64,000 bases of DNA from contig NZ_JALLPL010000001.1 in NCBI RefSeq assembly GCF_023276355.1, positions 1,984,001 to 2,048,000 on the forward strand. The letters run 5' to 3'. How positions within the stretch are numbered: position 1 is the first letter of the stretch; each line of letters starts with the position of its first letter. The position numbers were made by a program, and so were the translations under genes. Positions 8,465-17,461 of the stretch are shown piece after piece. The DNA is from Haloplanus sp. XH21. GTDB taxonomy: Archaea > Halobacteriota > Halobacteria > Halobacteriales > Haloferacaceae. The notes beneath the pieces are model-generated. The model was not told where the DNA came from, did no database searches, and saw only the letters and a list, made by a program, of their open reading frames with translations.

Positions 8465-8731
8465 CTACCAGTCCGGTGCTTCACCGAGGTATCGATCGGC
8501 CTCTCGGGACACGTCAGACATCTCCTCAGCGAGGGACTCGGACGCCGCTGCGTACTGTCGGTATCCCTCGGCGAGTTCGTCGCGGCTCACGGGTTTTTCG
8601 ATGGTGATTTTCCCGTCTTCCGCGTGGACGAGTACTTCGTCACCGCCATGGATGTCGAACTTCTCCCGAAGCTCTTTCGGGAGTGTAACCTGCCCCCGTT
8701 CCCCGACTTTGCGTTCCTCGCTCCGAGTCAT
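8465..8731 (-). CDS. MazE/AbrB-type antitoxin
   Basis: 88 residues. The N-terminal swapped-hairpin AbrB domain is visible as VGERGQVTLPKELREKFDI followed by GGDEVLVHAEDGKITI. The acidic C-terminal half would wrap the MazF partner. It precedes and nearly abuts the toxin gene. Such antitoxins usually repress their own operon; the upstream region carries a tandem TCATAC repeat (8743-8754) that could be the operator, which is inferred. Confidence 0.9.
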   Translation of the reverse strand: MTRSEERKVGERGQVTLPKELREKFDIHGGDEVLVHAEDGKITIEKPVSRDELAEGYRQYAAASESLAEEMSDVSREADRYLGEAPDW

Positions 8732-8834
8732 ATATATTCATGTCATACTCATACCCAAAGCGGTTTCGGCTCGATCGGCGTGCCTGTGGCAAACCGGCCG
8801 AAGGTCCTTATGCGCGCCCGAAGAATCTGGGAGC
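8732..8834. promoter_or_regulatory. Divergent control region of mazEF-like pair and lrp-like gene
   Basis: AT-rich DNA directly before the antitoxin start (TATATAT at 8731-8737) and a tandem hexamer TCATACTCATAC at 8743-8754 are candidate toxin-antitoxin autoregulatory sites. CCTTATG at about 8805 is a plausible TATA box for the lrp-like gene (ATG 8835). Confidence 0.45.
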
Positions 8835-9296
8835 ATGGCGGATCACGAACTCGATGACATCGATCGGGAGATCCTCTACGCGCTACAGGAGGACGCGCGC
8901 AACCTCTCGTCCGGGGAGATAGCCGAGCGAACCGACGCCTCATCAAGCACGGTCCGCAAGCGCATCCAGCGACTCGAATCGGACGGGGTCATCAAAGGAT
9001 ACAGCGCCGAGGTCGATTACCAGAAATCCGGCTATCCGCTCCGCATGCTCCTCTTCTGTACGGCCTCCATCGCCGAGCGCGGCGACCTCATCGACGACAT
9101 CCTCGACATCTCCGGTGTCGTCTCCGTCCAGGAACTGGTCACGGGCGAGCAGAACCTCCTCGTGACCGCCGTCGGCGAGACGGACAACGACATCACGTCA
9201 GTGGCACAGGAACTGCTCGACAGGGGGCTGACCGTCGCCGACGAAGTGCTCGTCCGCAGCCACGAGTCGACGCCGTTCGACGACTTCCCCCCGTAG
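8835..9296 (+). CDS. Lrp/AsnC-family transcriptional regulator
   Basis: 153 residues. The N-terminal winged helix-turn-helix covers residues 4-62 (LDDIDREILYALQEDARN, then STVRKRIQRLESDGVI). A C-terminal alpha/beta ligand-sensing domain follows, with GVVSVQELVTGEQNLLV. These regulators usually bind promoters of neighbouring transport or metabolic genes. The next genes on the same strand are dabB and dabA, 207 nt downstream, so it is the prime candidate for their control. That link is inference from position. Confidence 0.9.
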   Translation: MADHELDDIDREILYALQEDARNLSSGEIAERTDASSSTVRKRIQRLESDGVIKGYSAEVDYQKSGYPLRMLLFCTASIAERGDLIDDILDISGVVSVQELVTGEQNLLVTAVGETDNDITSVAQELLDRGLTVADEVLVRSHESTPFDDFPP

Positions 9297-9503
9297 AGAG
9301 CTACTGACGGGTGTTTCGGCCCGTAACGCCGGGCGAAAGTGATCTGCAATAACCATAACGTTCTTTCACAATGTATTTTGGGAACATTTTGATCGTATAG
9401 AAAGCTATAATTACCATTCTGTTCTACAAAGATGTGACAGAGACCAGTTCGTGTTCGTCGGCAGTGCTCCGACGCCGCGCTGGTCACGCTGGAACCCTGA
9501 ACG
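9297..9503 (+). promoter_or_regulatory. AT-rich promoter region of dabB-dabA
   Basis: This stretch is clearly richer in A+T than its surroundings. A short GC stem (ACGGG ... CCCGT, about 9307-9324) could end the lrp transcript. AATGT-N9-ACATT at 9370-9388 is an inverted repeat suited to a dimeric regulator. CTATAATT at 9405-9412 is the best TATA box, which would give a leader of about 65 nt before dabB. Confidence 0.5.
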
Positions 9504-10988
9504 ATGGCTGACCAACCACCGAACGACACCGCACGACTCGCCGAGACAGTCGCTCCGACATCGTCGTCCGTTCCCCAACTCGCCACCGCGGCGGTCTGGG
9601 CGCTCTTTCTCCTCAGTTCGGGGGTGCTCGCCTTGTCGGTCACCGGTGAGTACGAGTGGGCGATTCCGGGTGTGCTCGTCGTCGACGGGTTGACCACGGT
9701 CATGTGGGTCGTGGTCGCGTTCTTCAGCGGGATCGTACACAGCTACTCCCGTCGCTACATGGCGGGAGACCGCTATCTCGACGGGTTCTACGGCCGGATC
9801 TTCGCGTTCACGCTCGTCGTCATGACGATGACCGCGGCCGATCACGTCGCGCTGTTCGCGGCGGCGTGGCTGGCGATGGGTCTCCTGATGGCGTCGCTCA
9901 TCGGGCACGTTCGCGGCTGGGCACAGGCACAGGCGGCGGCCAGGAGCGCCCGCCGGTATTTCCTCGCCAGCAGCGGACTGCTCGCCGTCGGCCTAATCGT
10001 CCTGACCTGGACGACGGGCGCGACGTCCATCACCGGCATCCTCGGACACGTCGAGAGCGTTCCCCGGGGGGTCGGACTCGTCACCATCGGCTGTCTCGTC
10101 CTCGCGGCGATGATCCAGTCGGCGCTGTTTCCGTTTCACACCTGGCTGCTGTCGTCGATGACGGCACCCACGCCGGCGTCGGCCCTGATGCACGCCGGCT
10201 TCGTCAACGCGGGCGGCATCCTGTTGACCCGCTTTGCCCCCTTGCTCGCCGGCGAAACCGCCGTCATGTCCGGCATCGTCGCCGTCGGCGGCCTGAGCGC
10301 GCTGCTCGGACAGGCGCTGCTCCTCGTCCAGACCGATATCAAGCGCGAACTCGGCGCCTCGACCCTCGCGCAGATGGGCTTCATGATCCTCCAGTGCGGA
10401 CTGGGCTTTTTCGCCGCGGCCGTGACGCATCTCATCCTGCACGGCTTCTACAAGGCGTACCTGTTCCTCTCGTCGGGTGGTGCCATCGAGCAGACGACGC
10501 CGTCGAAGGCGAATCACGGCCGCCTGACCCTCTCGAGCGCCGTCGTCAGCCTGTTCACGGCCGTCGGCGGTGGCGTGCTGTTCGCCGTCCTCACCGGCAA
10601 AGGGACGGAACTGAACAGCGGGCTCTTCCTGATGTTCGTCGTCGTGCTGACGACCATGCACGCGACGCGGGACATCCTCCGGCGCGCGACCCTGCCACCG
10701 GCGGTCCGCCTCGTCAGCGTGCCGGTCGTCGTCCTGACCGCTATCGGCGGCTACGGCCTGCTGTTCAACGCCATTTCGACGCTCATCGCCGGCGCGCCGA
10801 TGGCGAAGGCACCGACCGAACTGACGGCCGTCCACCTCGTCGCAGGTGCCCTGTTCGCTCTGGCGTACGTCGCGACGGAGCTCGGCTGGCATCGGTCGAA
10901 CAAGCGCCTCTACGTCGCGCTGCTCAACCTCTCGCAGCCACACCCGGAGACGATACTCACGCAGAAGTCGGACTACAATGACTCTTGA
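9504..10988 (+). CDS. dabB: DabB, proton-conducting subunit of the DAB inorganic carbon pump
   Basis: 494 residues with about 13-14 membrane helices, homologous to NuoL/MrpA-type proton channels (Proton_antipo_M domain). PFHTWLLSSMTAPTPASAL followed by MHAGFVNAGG is the typical core motif. In DAB complexes this subunit is thought to pass cations and drive the DabA carbonic anhydrase-like subunit towards bicarbonate in the cytoplasm. Pairing with a DUF2309 protein, not other Nuo/Mrp subunits, separates it from complex I. Its end overlaps dabA by 11 nt. Confidence 0.9.
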   Translation: MADQPPNDTARLAETVAPTSSSVPQLATAAVWALFLLSSGVLALSVTGEYEWAIPGVLVVDGLTTVMWVVVAFFSGIVHSYSRRYMAGDRYLDGFYGRIFAFTLVVMTMTAADHVALFAAAWLAMGLLMASLIGHVRGWAQAQAAARSARRYFLASSGLLAVGLIVLTWTTGATSITGILGHVESVPRGVGLVTIGCLVLAAMIQSALFPFHTWLLSSMTAPTPASALMHAGFVNAGGILLTRFAPLLAGETAVMSGIVAVGGLSALLGQALLLVQTDIKRELGASTLAQMGFMILQCGLGFFAAAVTHLILHGFYKAYLFLSSGGAIEQTTPSKANHGRLTLSSAVVSLFTAVGGGVLFAVLTGKGTELNSGLFLMFVVVLTTMHATRDILRRATLPPAVRLVSVPVVVLTAIGGYGLLFNAISTLIAGAPMAKAPTELTAVHLVAGALFALAYVATELGWHRSNKRLYVALLNLSQPHPETILTQKSDYNDS

Positions 10989-13362
10989 ACAAGCCACCAT
11001 CAGTGACAGCATCGACCGCGCGGCCGAAACCGTGGGCTCGGTCTGGCCGCTCCACTCGTTCGTTACGGCCAACCCCCTCTCGGGGTTCGAGGATCAGCCG
11101 TTCCACCGCGCGGTCGCAGAAGCCGAACGGCGGTTCGGTGGCCGAGGCTATCCACACCCCTCCGTCTTCCGCCAGGCCTGGGAACAGGGCCGGATCGACC
11201 CGGCCGCGCTGACGGCAGAGCTCGACGCTCACGGCATCTCACAGGATCCGGACACCCTCCTCGACGAGATGGAGACGGCCGAAGCGTCGCGCGAGGCCGA
11301 CGCCGCGACGGACATGGTCGACCGGATCCTCTCGAAATGGCTCGCCAGGTTCCTCGATCAGGGGCAGGCGAAGTGGTCGATGCCGGACCGCGAGCAGGGG
11401 TTCTACGCCGCGTGGCGCGACCTGGCCCCGTACGACGGCGAGATACCCGGCTGTGACGACCCGTCCGACCTCCCCGAGACGGCCACGGCGGCGCTGGAAG
11501 CGGCGCTGTCCGACTCCCCGCAGGGGCGCTGGGAGGCCATCTTCGAACACCAGTTCGCCGCACTGCCGGGATGGACCGGGTTCATCAAACAGCGGGCCGC
11601 CGGGAACGGACCGTGGCAGGCGACGTATCCGATCTCGCTGCTCGAGTATCTCGCGGTACGGTTGACGCTCGCTGACCTGTTGGACGCACCCACCGAACCC
11701 GACGAGCGCGAGGACGGCGGTGACACCGACGACGTCCCGCTACCCGAAATCTGGCTGACGGCGTGGGAGAAAAGCTACCGCGACCGGCTGCTCGACGGCG
11801 TCGACCGGACGGTCACGGGCGCGTCCGCGGACGACGCTCGTCCGGCCGCACAGCTCGTCTTCTGTATCGACACCCGCTCGGAGATCATCCGCCGGCACGT
11901 CGAGGCCGCTGGCCCGTACGAGACCCACGGGTACGCGGGCTTTTTCGGCATCCCGATGCGGTATCAGGCGTACGACGCCGACGTGGGGATCGACTCCTGT
12001 CCACCGATCGTCGAGCCCCAACACCACATCACCGACCGCCCGCAACCCGCACAGCGCGGGGACAAGAGGACGCACGACCGGTGGCGCAAGCTACTGTCGA
12101 CCGGCCGGAAGCATATCAAGACGCTCAAGACCAACGTCGCCGCCGCCTTCACTTTCGTCGAGGGCGGCGGGAGCGCCTACGGCGCAGCGATGGCGACGCG
12201 GACGCTGCTTCCGTCGGTCGTGGCCGACATCGCCGGCGCCTTCGACGACCGGATCCCCGCTCCCGCCGAGTTCTGTACGCCCGCCGTCGACCACGACGAC
12301 GGCGCACATACCGAGGATGATCTCCCACAGGGAATGTCCCTCGCGGAGAAAGTCACCTACGCCGAAACCGCCTTCGAACTCATGGGCTGGGAGGAGTTCG
12401 CCCGGCTGGTCGTCTTCACGGGACACGCCAGCGAGACGACGAACAACCCGTTCGCCTCCAGCCTCGACTGCGGCGCCTGCGCCGGAAACGCCGGCGGGCC
12501 GAACGCGCGCGTCCTCGCGACGATCTGTAACGACGACGCCGTCAAATCCACTCTCCGGGAGCGGGGCTATGACATCCCGTCCGACACGGTGTTTCTCGCT
12601 GCCGAGCACAACACCACGACCGACGAAATCACGCTGTTCGACGGCGACATCCCCGGGAGCCACCGCGAAGACGTCGAGGGCCTCCGCGAGGACCTCTCGC
12701 AGGCACGGGCCGCGGCCGCAAGCGAGCGCACGGCGTCGATGACGGGCAGCGAGGGCGACGACGCCGTTCACGAAACGGAGCGCCGGACGGCCGACTGGGC
12801 CGAAACCCGGCCCGAGTGGGGGCTGGCCGGCAACGCGTCGTTCGTCATCGGTCCCCGTGAACTGACCGCGGACCAGAACCTCGACGGCCGGGCGTTCCTG
12901 CACTCCTACGACTGGACCACGGATCCGGACGGCGAGGCGCTCGAAGCCATCATGACGGGACCGCTCGTCGTCACGCAGTGGATCAACAACCAGTACTACT
13001 TCGCGACCGTCGACAACGGCGTCTACGGGAGCGGCTCCAAGGTTACCCAGAACCCGCGCGGCAACATCGGCGTCGTGCAGGGCAACGGCGGCGACCTCAT
13101 GACGGGGCTCCCGCTCCAGTCGCTGATGGTGGACAGCGACCAACCGTATCATCAGCCGCTCCGGCTCACGGCCGTGATCCACGCGCCCGTCGAACGGGTG
13201 ACCGACATCCTCCGCCGCCACGAAGAGATCGCCACCCTCTTCGACAACGGCTGGATGTCGCTCACGGTCGTGACCCCCGAGCAGGACAACGCCGCGTTCC
13301 ACTACCAGGGCGGCCTGGAGTGGGAACCGGAGCCGCGAGTGTCACGGCCGCTCGTCCACTGA
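10978..13362 (+). CDS. dabA: DabA (DUF2309/UPF0753), zinc carbonic-anhydrase-like subunit of the DAB pump
   Basis: 794 residues, close to the usual family length. The predicted beta-carbonic-anhydrase-like zinc site is complete: Cys296 and Asp298 in FCIDTRSE, His483 in FTGHASETTNNP and Cys498 in LDCGACAG. The 15-residue His-Cys spacing matches characterised DabA. It is a soluble protein that docks on DabB and hydrates CO2 unidirectionally. ATG 10978 was chosen because it gives the conserved N-terminus and an 11-nt overlap with dabB. The TGA stop is the first triplet of a palindromic element (13360-13436). Confidence 0.93.
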   Translation: MTLEQATISDSIDRAAETVGSVWPLHSFVTANPLSGFEDQPFHRAVAEAERRFGGRGYPHPSVFRQAWEQGRIDPAALTAELDAHGISQDPDTLLDEMETAEASREADAATDMVDRILSKWLARFLDQGQAKWSMPDREQGFYAAWRDLAPYDGEIPGCDDPSDLPETATAALEAALSDSPQGRWEAIFEHQFAALPGWTGFIKQRAAGNGPWQATYPISLLEYLAVRLTLADLLDAPTEPDEREDGGDTDDVPLPEIWLTAWEKSYRDRLLDGVDRTVTGASADDARPAAQLVFCIDTRSEIIRRHVEAAGPYETHGYAGFFGIPMRYQAYDADVGIDSCPPIVEPQHHITDRPQPAQRGDKRTHDRWRKLLSTGRKHIKTLKTNVAAAFTFVEGGGSAYGAAMATRTLLPSVVADIAGAFDDRIPAPAEFCTPAVDHDDGAHTEDDLPQGMSLAEKVTYAETAFELMGWEEFARLVVFTGHASETTNNPFASSLDCGACAGNAGGPNARVLATICNDDAVKSTLRERGYDIPSDTVFLAAEHNTTTDEITLFDGDIPGSHREDVEGLREDLSQARAAAASERTASMTGSEGDDAVHETERRTADWAETRPEWGLAGNASFVIGPRELTADQNLDGRAFLHSYDWTTDPDGEALEAIMTGPLVVTQWINNQYYFATVDNGVYGSGSKVTQNPRGNIGVVQGNGGDLMTGLPLQSLMVDSDQPYHQPLRLTAVIHAPVERVTDILRRHEEIATLFDNGWMSLTVVTPEQDNAAFHYQGGLEWEPEPRVSRPLVH

Positions 13363-13436
13363 TACGGTTTACTGTGAGTCATTGCGGTGGGTCGCTGAAA
13401 CAGTCCGCCGAACCACCGGTAAATGATCCGTACGAG
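13360..13436. repeat. Palindromic element, copy A (after dabA)
   Basis: An imperfect palindrome of about 77 bp beginning TGATACGG, with inner arms GGTGGGTCGC (left) and GCCGAACCACC (right), ending near CCGTACGA. The first three bases are the dabA stop codon. It fills the space between convergent dabA and the ACR3-like gene. It is the same family as the copies at 32705, 33839, 34490, 46864 and 51698. Confidence 0.85.
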
Positions 13437-13461
13437 GTTCTCGCGCCGCAACCGCCGCGAT

Positions 13462-14439
13462 CTACGCTCCCGAGTCGTCGCTCCGGGGAACGAGCCACGC
13501 TGGAACGACACGCGTGAGCGTGACCATCCCGACGAGTTCGACGAGCGTCTGGGTCACGACGACCGCAGGGGCTATCCGATAGCCTTCGGGGAGCGCGAGC
13601 GCCAGCGGCAACACGACAAGCGAGTTGCGCGTGACCGCGGTGAACACGAGCGCCCGGCTCTCCCCGACGCCCATTCCCAGCACCCGCGCCGCGGTCGGCC
13701 CGAGCAACGGCATGACGACGAGGAAGGCGAGGTACACCGGGACGACGACCGCTATCTGGTCGATGGATCCCCGGACGCGCGGTAGTTGCGAGGCGATGAC
13801 GACGAACAGCGTCACCCCCATCATCGGGATAGGGAGCCAGCCCATCGCGGCCTGCCACGATTCGCCCGTCGAGGACCGGCCCGCCCACGCCTCCGTGAGC
13901 CACGCGAGCGCCAGCGGGAGCGCAATGATGATCAGGAACGCCTCGACGAACGGCCCGGCGTCGATGATGTGTGCGACTGCCGAACCCATGAAGAGCCACA
14001 GATACACCGGGAGCAAGAGGAGTTGCACCAGCATGAGCGCCGGCGTCGTGGCGATGATCTGTTCGGCGTCCCCGCCCGCGAGTTCCGTGAACGTGATCAC
14101 GTAGTCGATACACGGCGTCAGCAGCACCATGAACACCCCGACGAGGATCGCTGGGCGGTCGGGGAGTGCCCGCGTGAGTCCCCAGACGACGACGGGGACG
14201 ACGACGAAGTTCAGGCCGAGCGCTGCCCCGATGAACCGGCCGTTCCGGAACGCACGGCGGAGCCGAACGAACGGAATGTCGAGGAACGTGACGTAGAGCA
14301 GGACGGCAAGCACCGGATCGATCAGCCGCTCGACCAGCGAGGCAGCGCTCGGCCGAGCGACGCCGATGCCGATAGCCAGGATGACGGCGACGGCGTAGAA
14401 CGCGACCTGGTGTCGGCGGAGCCAGTCCGGTGCGGACAT
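13462..14439 (-). CDS. ACR3-like / bile acid:Na+ symporter-fold transporter, probable arsenite exporter
   Basis: 325 residues with about 10 membrane helices. MVLLTPCIDYVITFTELAGG corresponds to the ACR3 helix that carries the essential Cys followed by a conserved LAGGD segment. ACR3 proteins expel arsenite using the proton or ion gradient. No ArsR, ArsA or arsenate reductase gene is adjacent, so another substrate of the same fold is possible. Its 3' end faces dabA, with palindromic element A between them. Confidence 0.8.
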   Translation of the reverse strand: MSAPDWLRRHQVAFYAVAVILAIGIGVARPSAASLVERLIDPVLAVLLYVTFLDIPFVRLRRAFRNGRFIGAALGLNFVVVPVVVWGLTRALPDRPAILVGVFMVLLTPCIDYVITFTELAGGDAEQIIATTPALMLVQLLLLPVYLWLFMGSAVAHIIDAGPFVEAFLIIIALPLALAWLTEAWAGRSSTGESWQAAMGWLPIPMMGVTLFVVIASQLPRVRGSIDQIAVVVPVYLAFLVVMPLLGPTAARVLGMGVGESRALVFTAVTRNSLVVLPLALALPEGYRIAPAVVVTQTLVELVGMVTLTRVVPAWLVPRSDDSGA

Positions 14440-14521
14440 CTACGGACCGGTTCGGGCATCGGATATAAACAACCGCCGCTCTCCCACAGCAGCGCTCCGG
14501 CCACCGGACGCGGCGTCGGCG

Positions 14522-15151
14522 TCACTCGTCGGTATCGACGGTGATGTCGTCGACGAAATGCGTCGCGTCGGCCTCCCAGATGACGCTCGTCCCGACGGCG
14601 AGATAGAGCGTCTCCGCGGAGCGGTCGGGCGTGGTCCACTCGAACGCGTACTCGCGCCACCCGTCGGCGAGCCAGAGCGGTTCGCGAAGGCCACCGTACG
14701 GCGTCTCGTCGAGGGCGGCGGTGTTGACACCAGGGTCGGGGAAGTCCGCTTCGGTCTCTGGGGGTTCGGGACCGAGGCGGACGACGGCGTCGCGAATCGT
14801 GTTGAACGACTCCGACTCGCTCCAGAACTGCACCGACACCTCGATTTCGTTCGCCTGCGCGGGGTCGATAGCAATGGGATGGACGGCCCAGGTCACGCCG
14901 TCGTCGTAGTCGCCCTCGTTCCAGATGCGCAGGGATCGTTCGCCGCCGGCCGCCTGCGCGTCGTCGACCTCGACCGTCCATTCGAACTCGTCCACGTCGA
15001 CTTCGGGACCGATGGCGGCGTCGGGGGTCCAGTCCCCCATGCCGTCTTCGAAGCTTTCGTGAAATCCGTCGTCGTCGGGGACACTGAAACACCCCGCGAG
15101 GGCGGCGACACCCGCGATTGCGCCGGTTCGAAGCGCCTCCCGTCTGTGCAT
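14522..15151 (-). CDS. Tat-type lipoprotein with a beta-sandwich (carbohydrate-binding-like) domain
   Basis: 209 residues. MHRREALRTGAIAGVAALAG then Cys21 is a twin-arginine lipoprotein signal. The mature region opens with FHESFEDGMGDWTPD and alternates beta strands with conserved aromatics (SLRIWNEGDYDDGVTW, WREYAFEWTTPD, HFVDDITVDTDE). This pattern is common in jelly-roll discoidin/CBM-like domains. It is probably surface-attached. No catalytic residues are evident and the ligand is unknown. It stands alone between the transporter and surE. Confidence 0.75.
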   Translation of the reverse strand: MHRREALRTGAIAGVAALAGCFSVPDDDGFHESFEDGMGDWTPDAAIGPEVDVDEFEWTVEVDDAQAAGGERSLRIWNEGDYDDGVTWAVHPIAIDPAQANEIEVSVQFWSESESFNTIRDAVVRLGPEPPETEADFPDPGVNTAALDETPYGGLREPLWLADGWREYAFEWTTPDRSAETLYLAVGTSVIWEADATHFVDDITVDTDE

Positions 15152-15217
15152 ACCGGGCGTACAGTCGTGGACGCCTTAAGTCCGGAGTCGAATCACCTCG
15201 ACGGCGACGCACAATCG

Positions 15218-16006
15218 TCAGCCCAGATACGTCTCCGCGAGCGCATCCAGCGCCTCGTGGTGACGGGTGGTGTGAGGTGCCGTGAGTGGCGAGACGCTGA
15301 CGCGTCCCTCGACGATGGCCCGGCGGTCGGTGCCCGGCGGGTCCGGCAGGGTCCCCTCGCGCATCCGCGCCCAGACGTTGTCGGTGAGGCTGATGCGCTC
15401 GCCGTCGCGCTCGGCGCGCATGTCGTAAAGCGTCGAGGGTTCGGTGATCTCGATGGGGGCAGGGTCGTCGCCCGCCTCGTAGATGGGGGCGTTGACGTTC
15501 AGGTATTCGGCCTGTTCGAACACGCCCGCGCGGGGCGCGTGTTCGACGAGATAGGCGGCCGCTTCGGTGGCGTTGCGGTAGTCTTCCGGCTGATCGGCGG
15601 CGTGTTGCCACTCGCCATCGTCGCCGGGGACGTACAGCGAGACGGCGATGGCCGGCACGTCGAAGAAGGCCGCCTCGACGGCGGCACTCACAGTCCCGGA
15701 TCGCCCGAGGACGTACGCGCCGAGGTTGGCCCCGCGGTTACAGCCGGCGACGACCATATCGACATCCGGACACAGCGCCTCCAGGCCGACGACGGTGCAG
15801 TCGGCAGGCGTCCCGTGGATGGCGTAGCCGAGCGGGTGTTCCTCGACATCGACCTCGTGGGACATCGCCCGGCCGACGGCGCTCTGATCGCCGTCGGGGG
15901 CGACGGCAGTCACCTCGGCGAACTCGTCGAGGGCGTCGTAGAGCGCGCGGAACCCGACGGAGCCGATTCCGTCGTCGTTCGTCAGGAGGACGTGTGGCTC
16001 GTCCAT
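15218..16006 (-). CDS. surE: SurE, 5'/3'-nucleotidase
   Basis: 262 residues. LLTNDDG at residues 7-13 holds the two Asp metal ligands, and a second conserved loop reads VAGCNRGANLG with the metal-binding Asn. SurE dephosphorylates nucleoside monophosphates. ATG 16006 was chosen since it gives the standard MDEPHVLLTNDDG start; upstream in-frame sequence overlaps the methyltransferase gene. It lies 44 nt after that gene on the same strand. Confidence 0.94.
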   Translation of the reverse strand: MDEPHVLLTNDDGIGSVGFRALYDALDEFAEVTAVAPDGDQSAVGRAMSHEVDVEEHPLGYAIHGTPADCTVVGLEALCPDVDMVVAGCNRGANLGAYVLGRSGTVSAAVEAAFFDVPAIAVSLYVPGDDGEWQHAADQPEDYRNATEAAAYLVEHAPRAGVFEQAEYLNVNAPIYEAGDDPAPIEITEPSTLYDMRAERDGERISLTDNVWARMREGTLPDPPGTDRRAIVEGRVSVSPLTAPHTTRHHEALDALAETYLG

Positions 16007-16050
16007 ACCGTCCTCTGGAGGGACGGACGAAAAGGCACACTGGTTGCGGT

Positions 16051-17442
16051 CTAGCCCACCAGATCCACGACCGCCTCGTCGTCGACGACGAGGTTGTACG
16101 CGCCCTCGTCGTCGTTCCAGAGCGCAAGGGCGTTCTCGAACCGAAGGACGGTGCCGTAGTCGGCGGCGCCGAGTTGGCGATTCAGTCCGGACTCCCGCGT
16201 CAACACCGCGTAGTGTTCGACCCGTTCGCTCCCGTCGCCGATTTTGAACAGGGGGTTGCCGCCCTCGGCCAGATTGCGGCTGAGTTTCACCGCCAGCAGG
16301 TCGATGCGCTCGGTGACGTGACGCTCCATGTCGGCCATGCGGGCGTGACGCGACCCGTCGGCGCGCACGCCGACCCGCCGCTGCCCGTCGGTCCGCAGGA
16401 GCGCGTAGGAGAACTTCACCGTCTCGTTGCGGAAGGTGCCGGGGTCGTCGCCCGCGTCGTCCAGCTGTCGCTGAGTTCGGGGCGCCTCGACAGGCGGTCG
16501 TTCGTCGAACGACCACCCGCGGTCCGCAGGTTCGAATCCAGACCACAGGCGCAGCGTCGGCGCGTAGACGTTCGCCTCGTCGCCGGTGACCGCGCGCTCG
16601 ATGCGCCGGAGGCCGGTGCTGGTTTCGAGGTCGGCGGGCGAGAGGGCAAAGAGCGTTCCGTCGTCGGCCAGGGCGGCGAGTGCCTGCTCGACGACCGCGT
16701 CGGGGTCGTCGAGTTCGCTCAGGACGCTCCCACACAGGACGAGGTCGTAGGGTGCGGCGTCGAACCCGAAGTCCTCGATGCGCTCGCGGTGGATGGTCGT
16801 CCGAACGTTCCGCCGGGTCTCGGCGAGCATCGTCTCCAGTACGTCGGCCGCGGCGCTGGGTTCGACCGCGTGGTAGTCGACGACGGCGTCGTCGGGGAGA
16901 TACTCGAACAGACCGAGGGCGGGGCCGCCGGCGCCGGCGCCGATATCGAGGACGCGGAGACGGCGCGGAAGCAACGACTGCTCGACCAGATCGTCGAGAG
17001 GGTAGCCGACGGCGGCGTAGTAGTCGGGGAGGTGGTAGATGGCGTAGCCGAGCGCCACCTCCGCGTCGTACTCGACCGGGTTCTGTTCGTAGTAGTCGGC
17101 TTTCAGCCGCCGGATCACCTCGCGTAGGCGGTCACCGGCGTCGCCCCGGTGCCAGTTCGCGCCGTAGCGCTCCACGAGCAGGTCTTCGAGCGTGTCGACG
17201 TAGCGGTCCGGAAGCCGGTCGGGCTCCCATCCCGGCGCCGACACCGGCTCCGTCGCCGCGGGCACGAACGCCCCGTCGTCGCGTTCGAACAGTCCCAGGT
17301 CGTACGCCTCCTCCTGCAGGACGCGGCGAACGACCGCCGGATGCGGGTCGCCCCCGACGTACTCGCTGATCTCCTCGGGGTCGATGGGGCGCACCTGCCG
17401 GAGATATTTCGCGTTCGACCGGACGGCCTCGCGGTCGATCAT
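16051..17442 (-). CDS. SAM-dependent methyltransferase, Rsm22-like
   Basis: 463 residues. A helical N-terminal third (residues 1-160) precedes a Rossmann methyltransferase fold with the SAM loop LDIGAGAGG at 165-173 and the acidic residue in YHAVEPS. A C-terminal beta-rich part includes KFSYALL and GNPLFKIGDGSERVEHYAVL, which is typical of the Rsm22 / mitochondrial small-ribosomal-subunit methyltransferase group. The substrate is probably rRNA, but this is by family only. It starts 19 nt after tyrA. Confidence 0.75.
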   Translation of the reverse strand: MIDREAVRSNAKYLRQVRPIDPEEISEYVGGDPHPAVVRRVLQEEAYDLGLFERDDGAFVPAATEPVSAPGWEPDRLPDRYVDTLEDLLVERYGANWHRGDAGDRLREVIRRLKADYYEQNPVEYDAEVALGYAIYHLPDYYAAVGYPLDDLVEQSLLPRRLRVLDIGAGAGGPALGLFEYLPDDAVVDYHAVEPSAAADVLETMLAETRRNVRTTIHRERIEDFGFDAAPYDLVLCGSVLSELDDPDAVVEQALAALADDGTLFALSPADLETSTGLRRIERAVTGDEANVYAPTLRLWSGFEPADRGWSFDERPPVEAPRTQRQLDDAGDDPGTFRNETVKFSYALLRTDGQRRVGVRADGSRHARMADMERHVTERIDLLAVKLSRNLAEGGNPLFKIGDGSERVEHYAVLTRESGLNRQLGAADYGTVLRFENALALWNDDEGAYNLVVDDEAVVDLVG

Positions 17443-17461
17443 TCGTTTTCCTCACGGCCCG

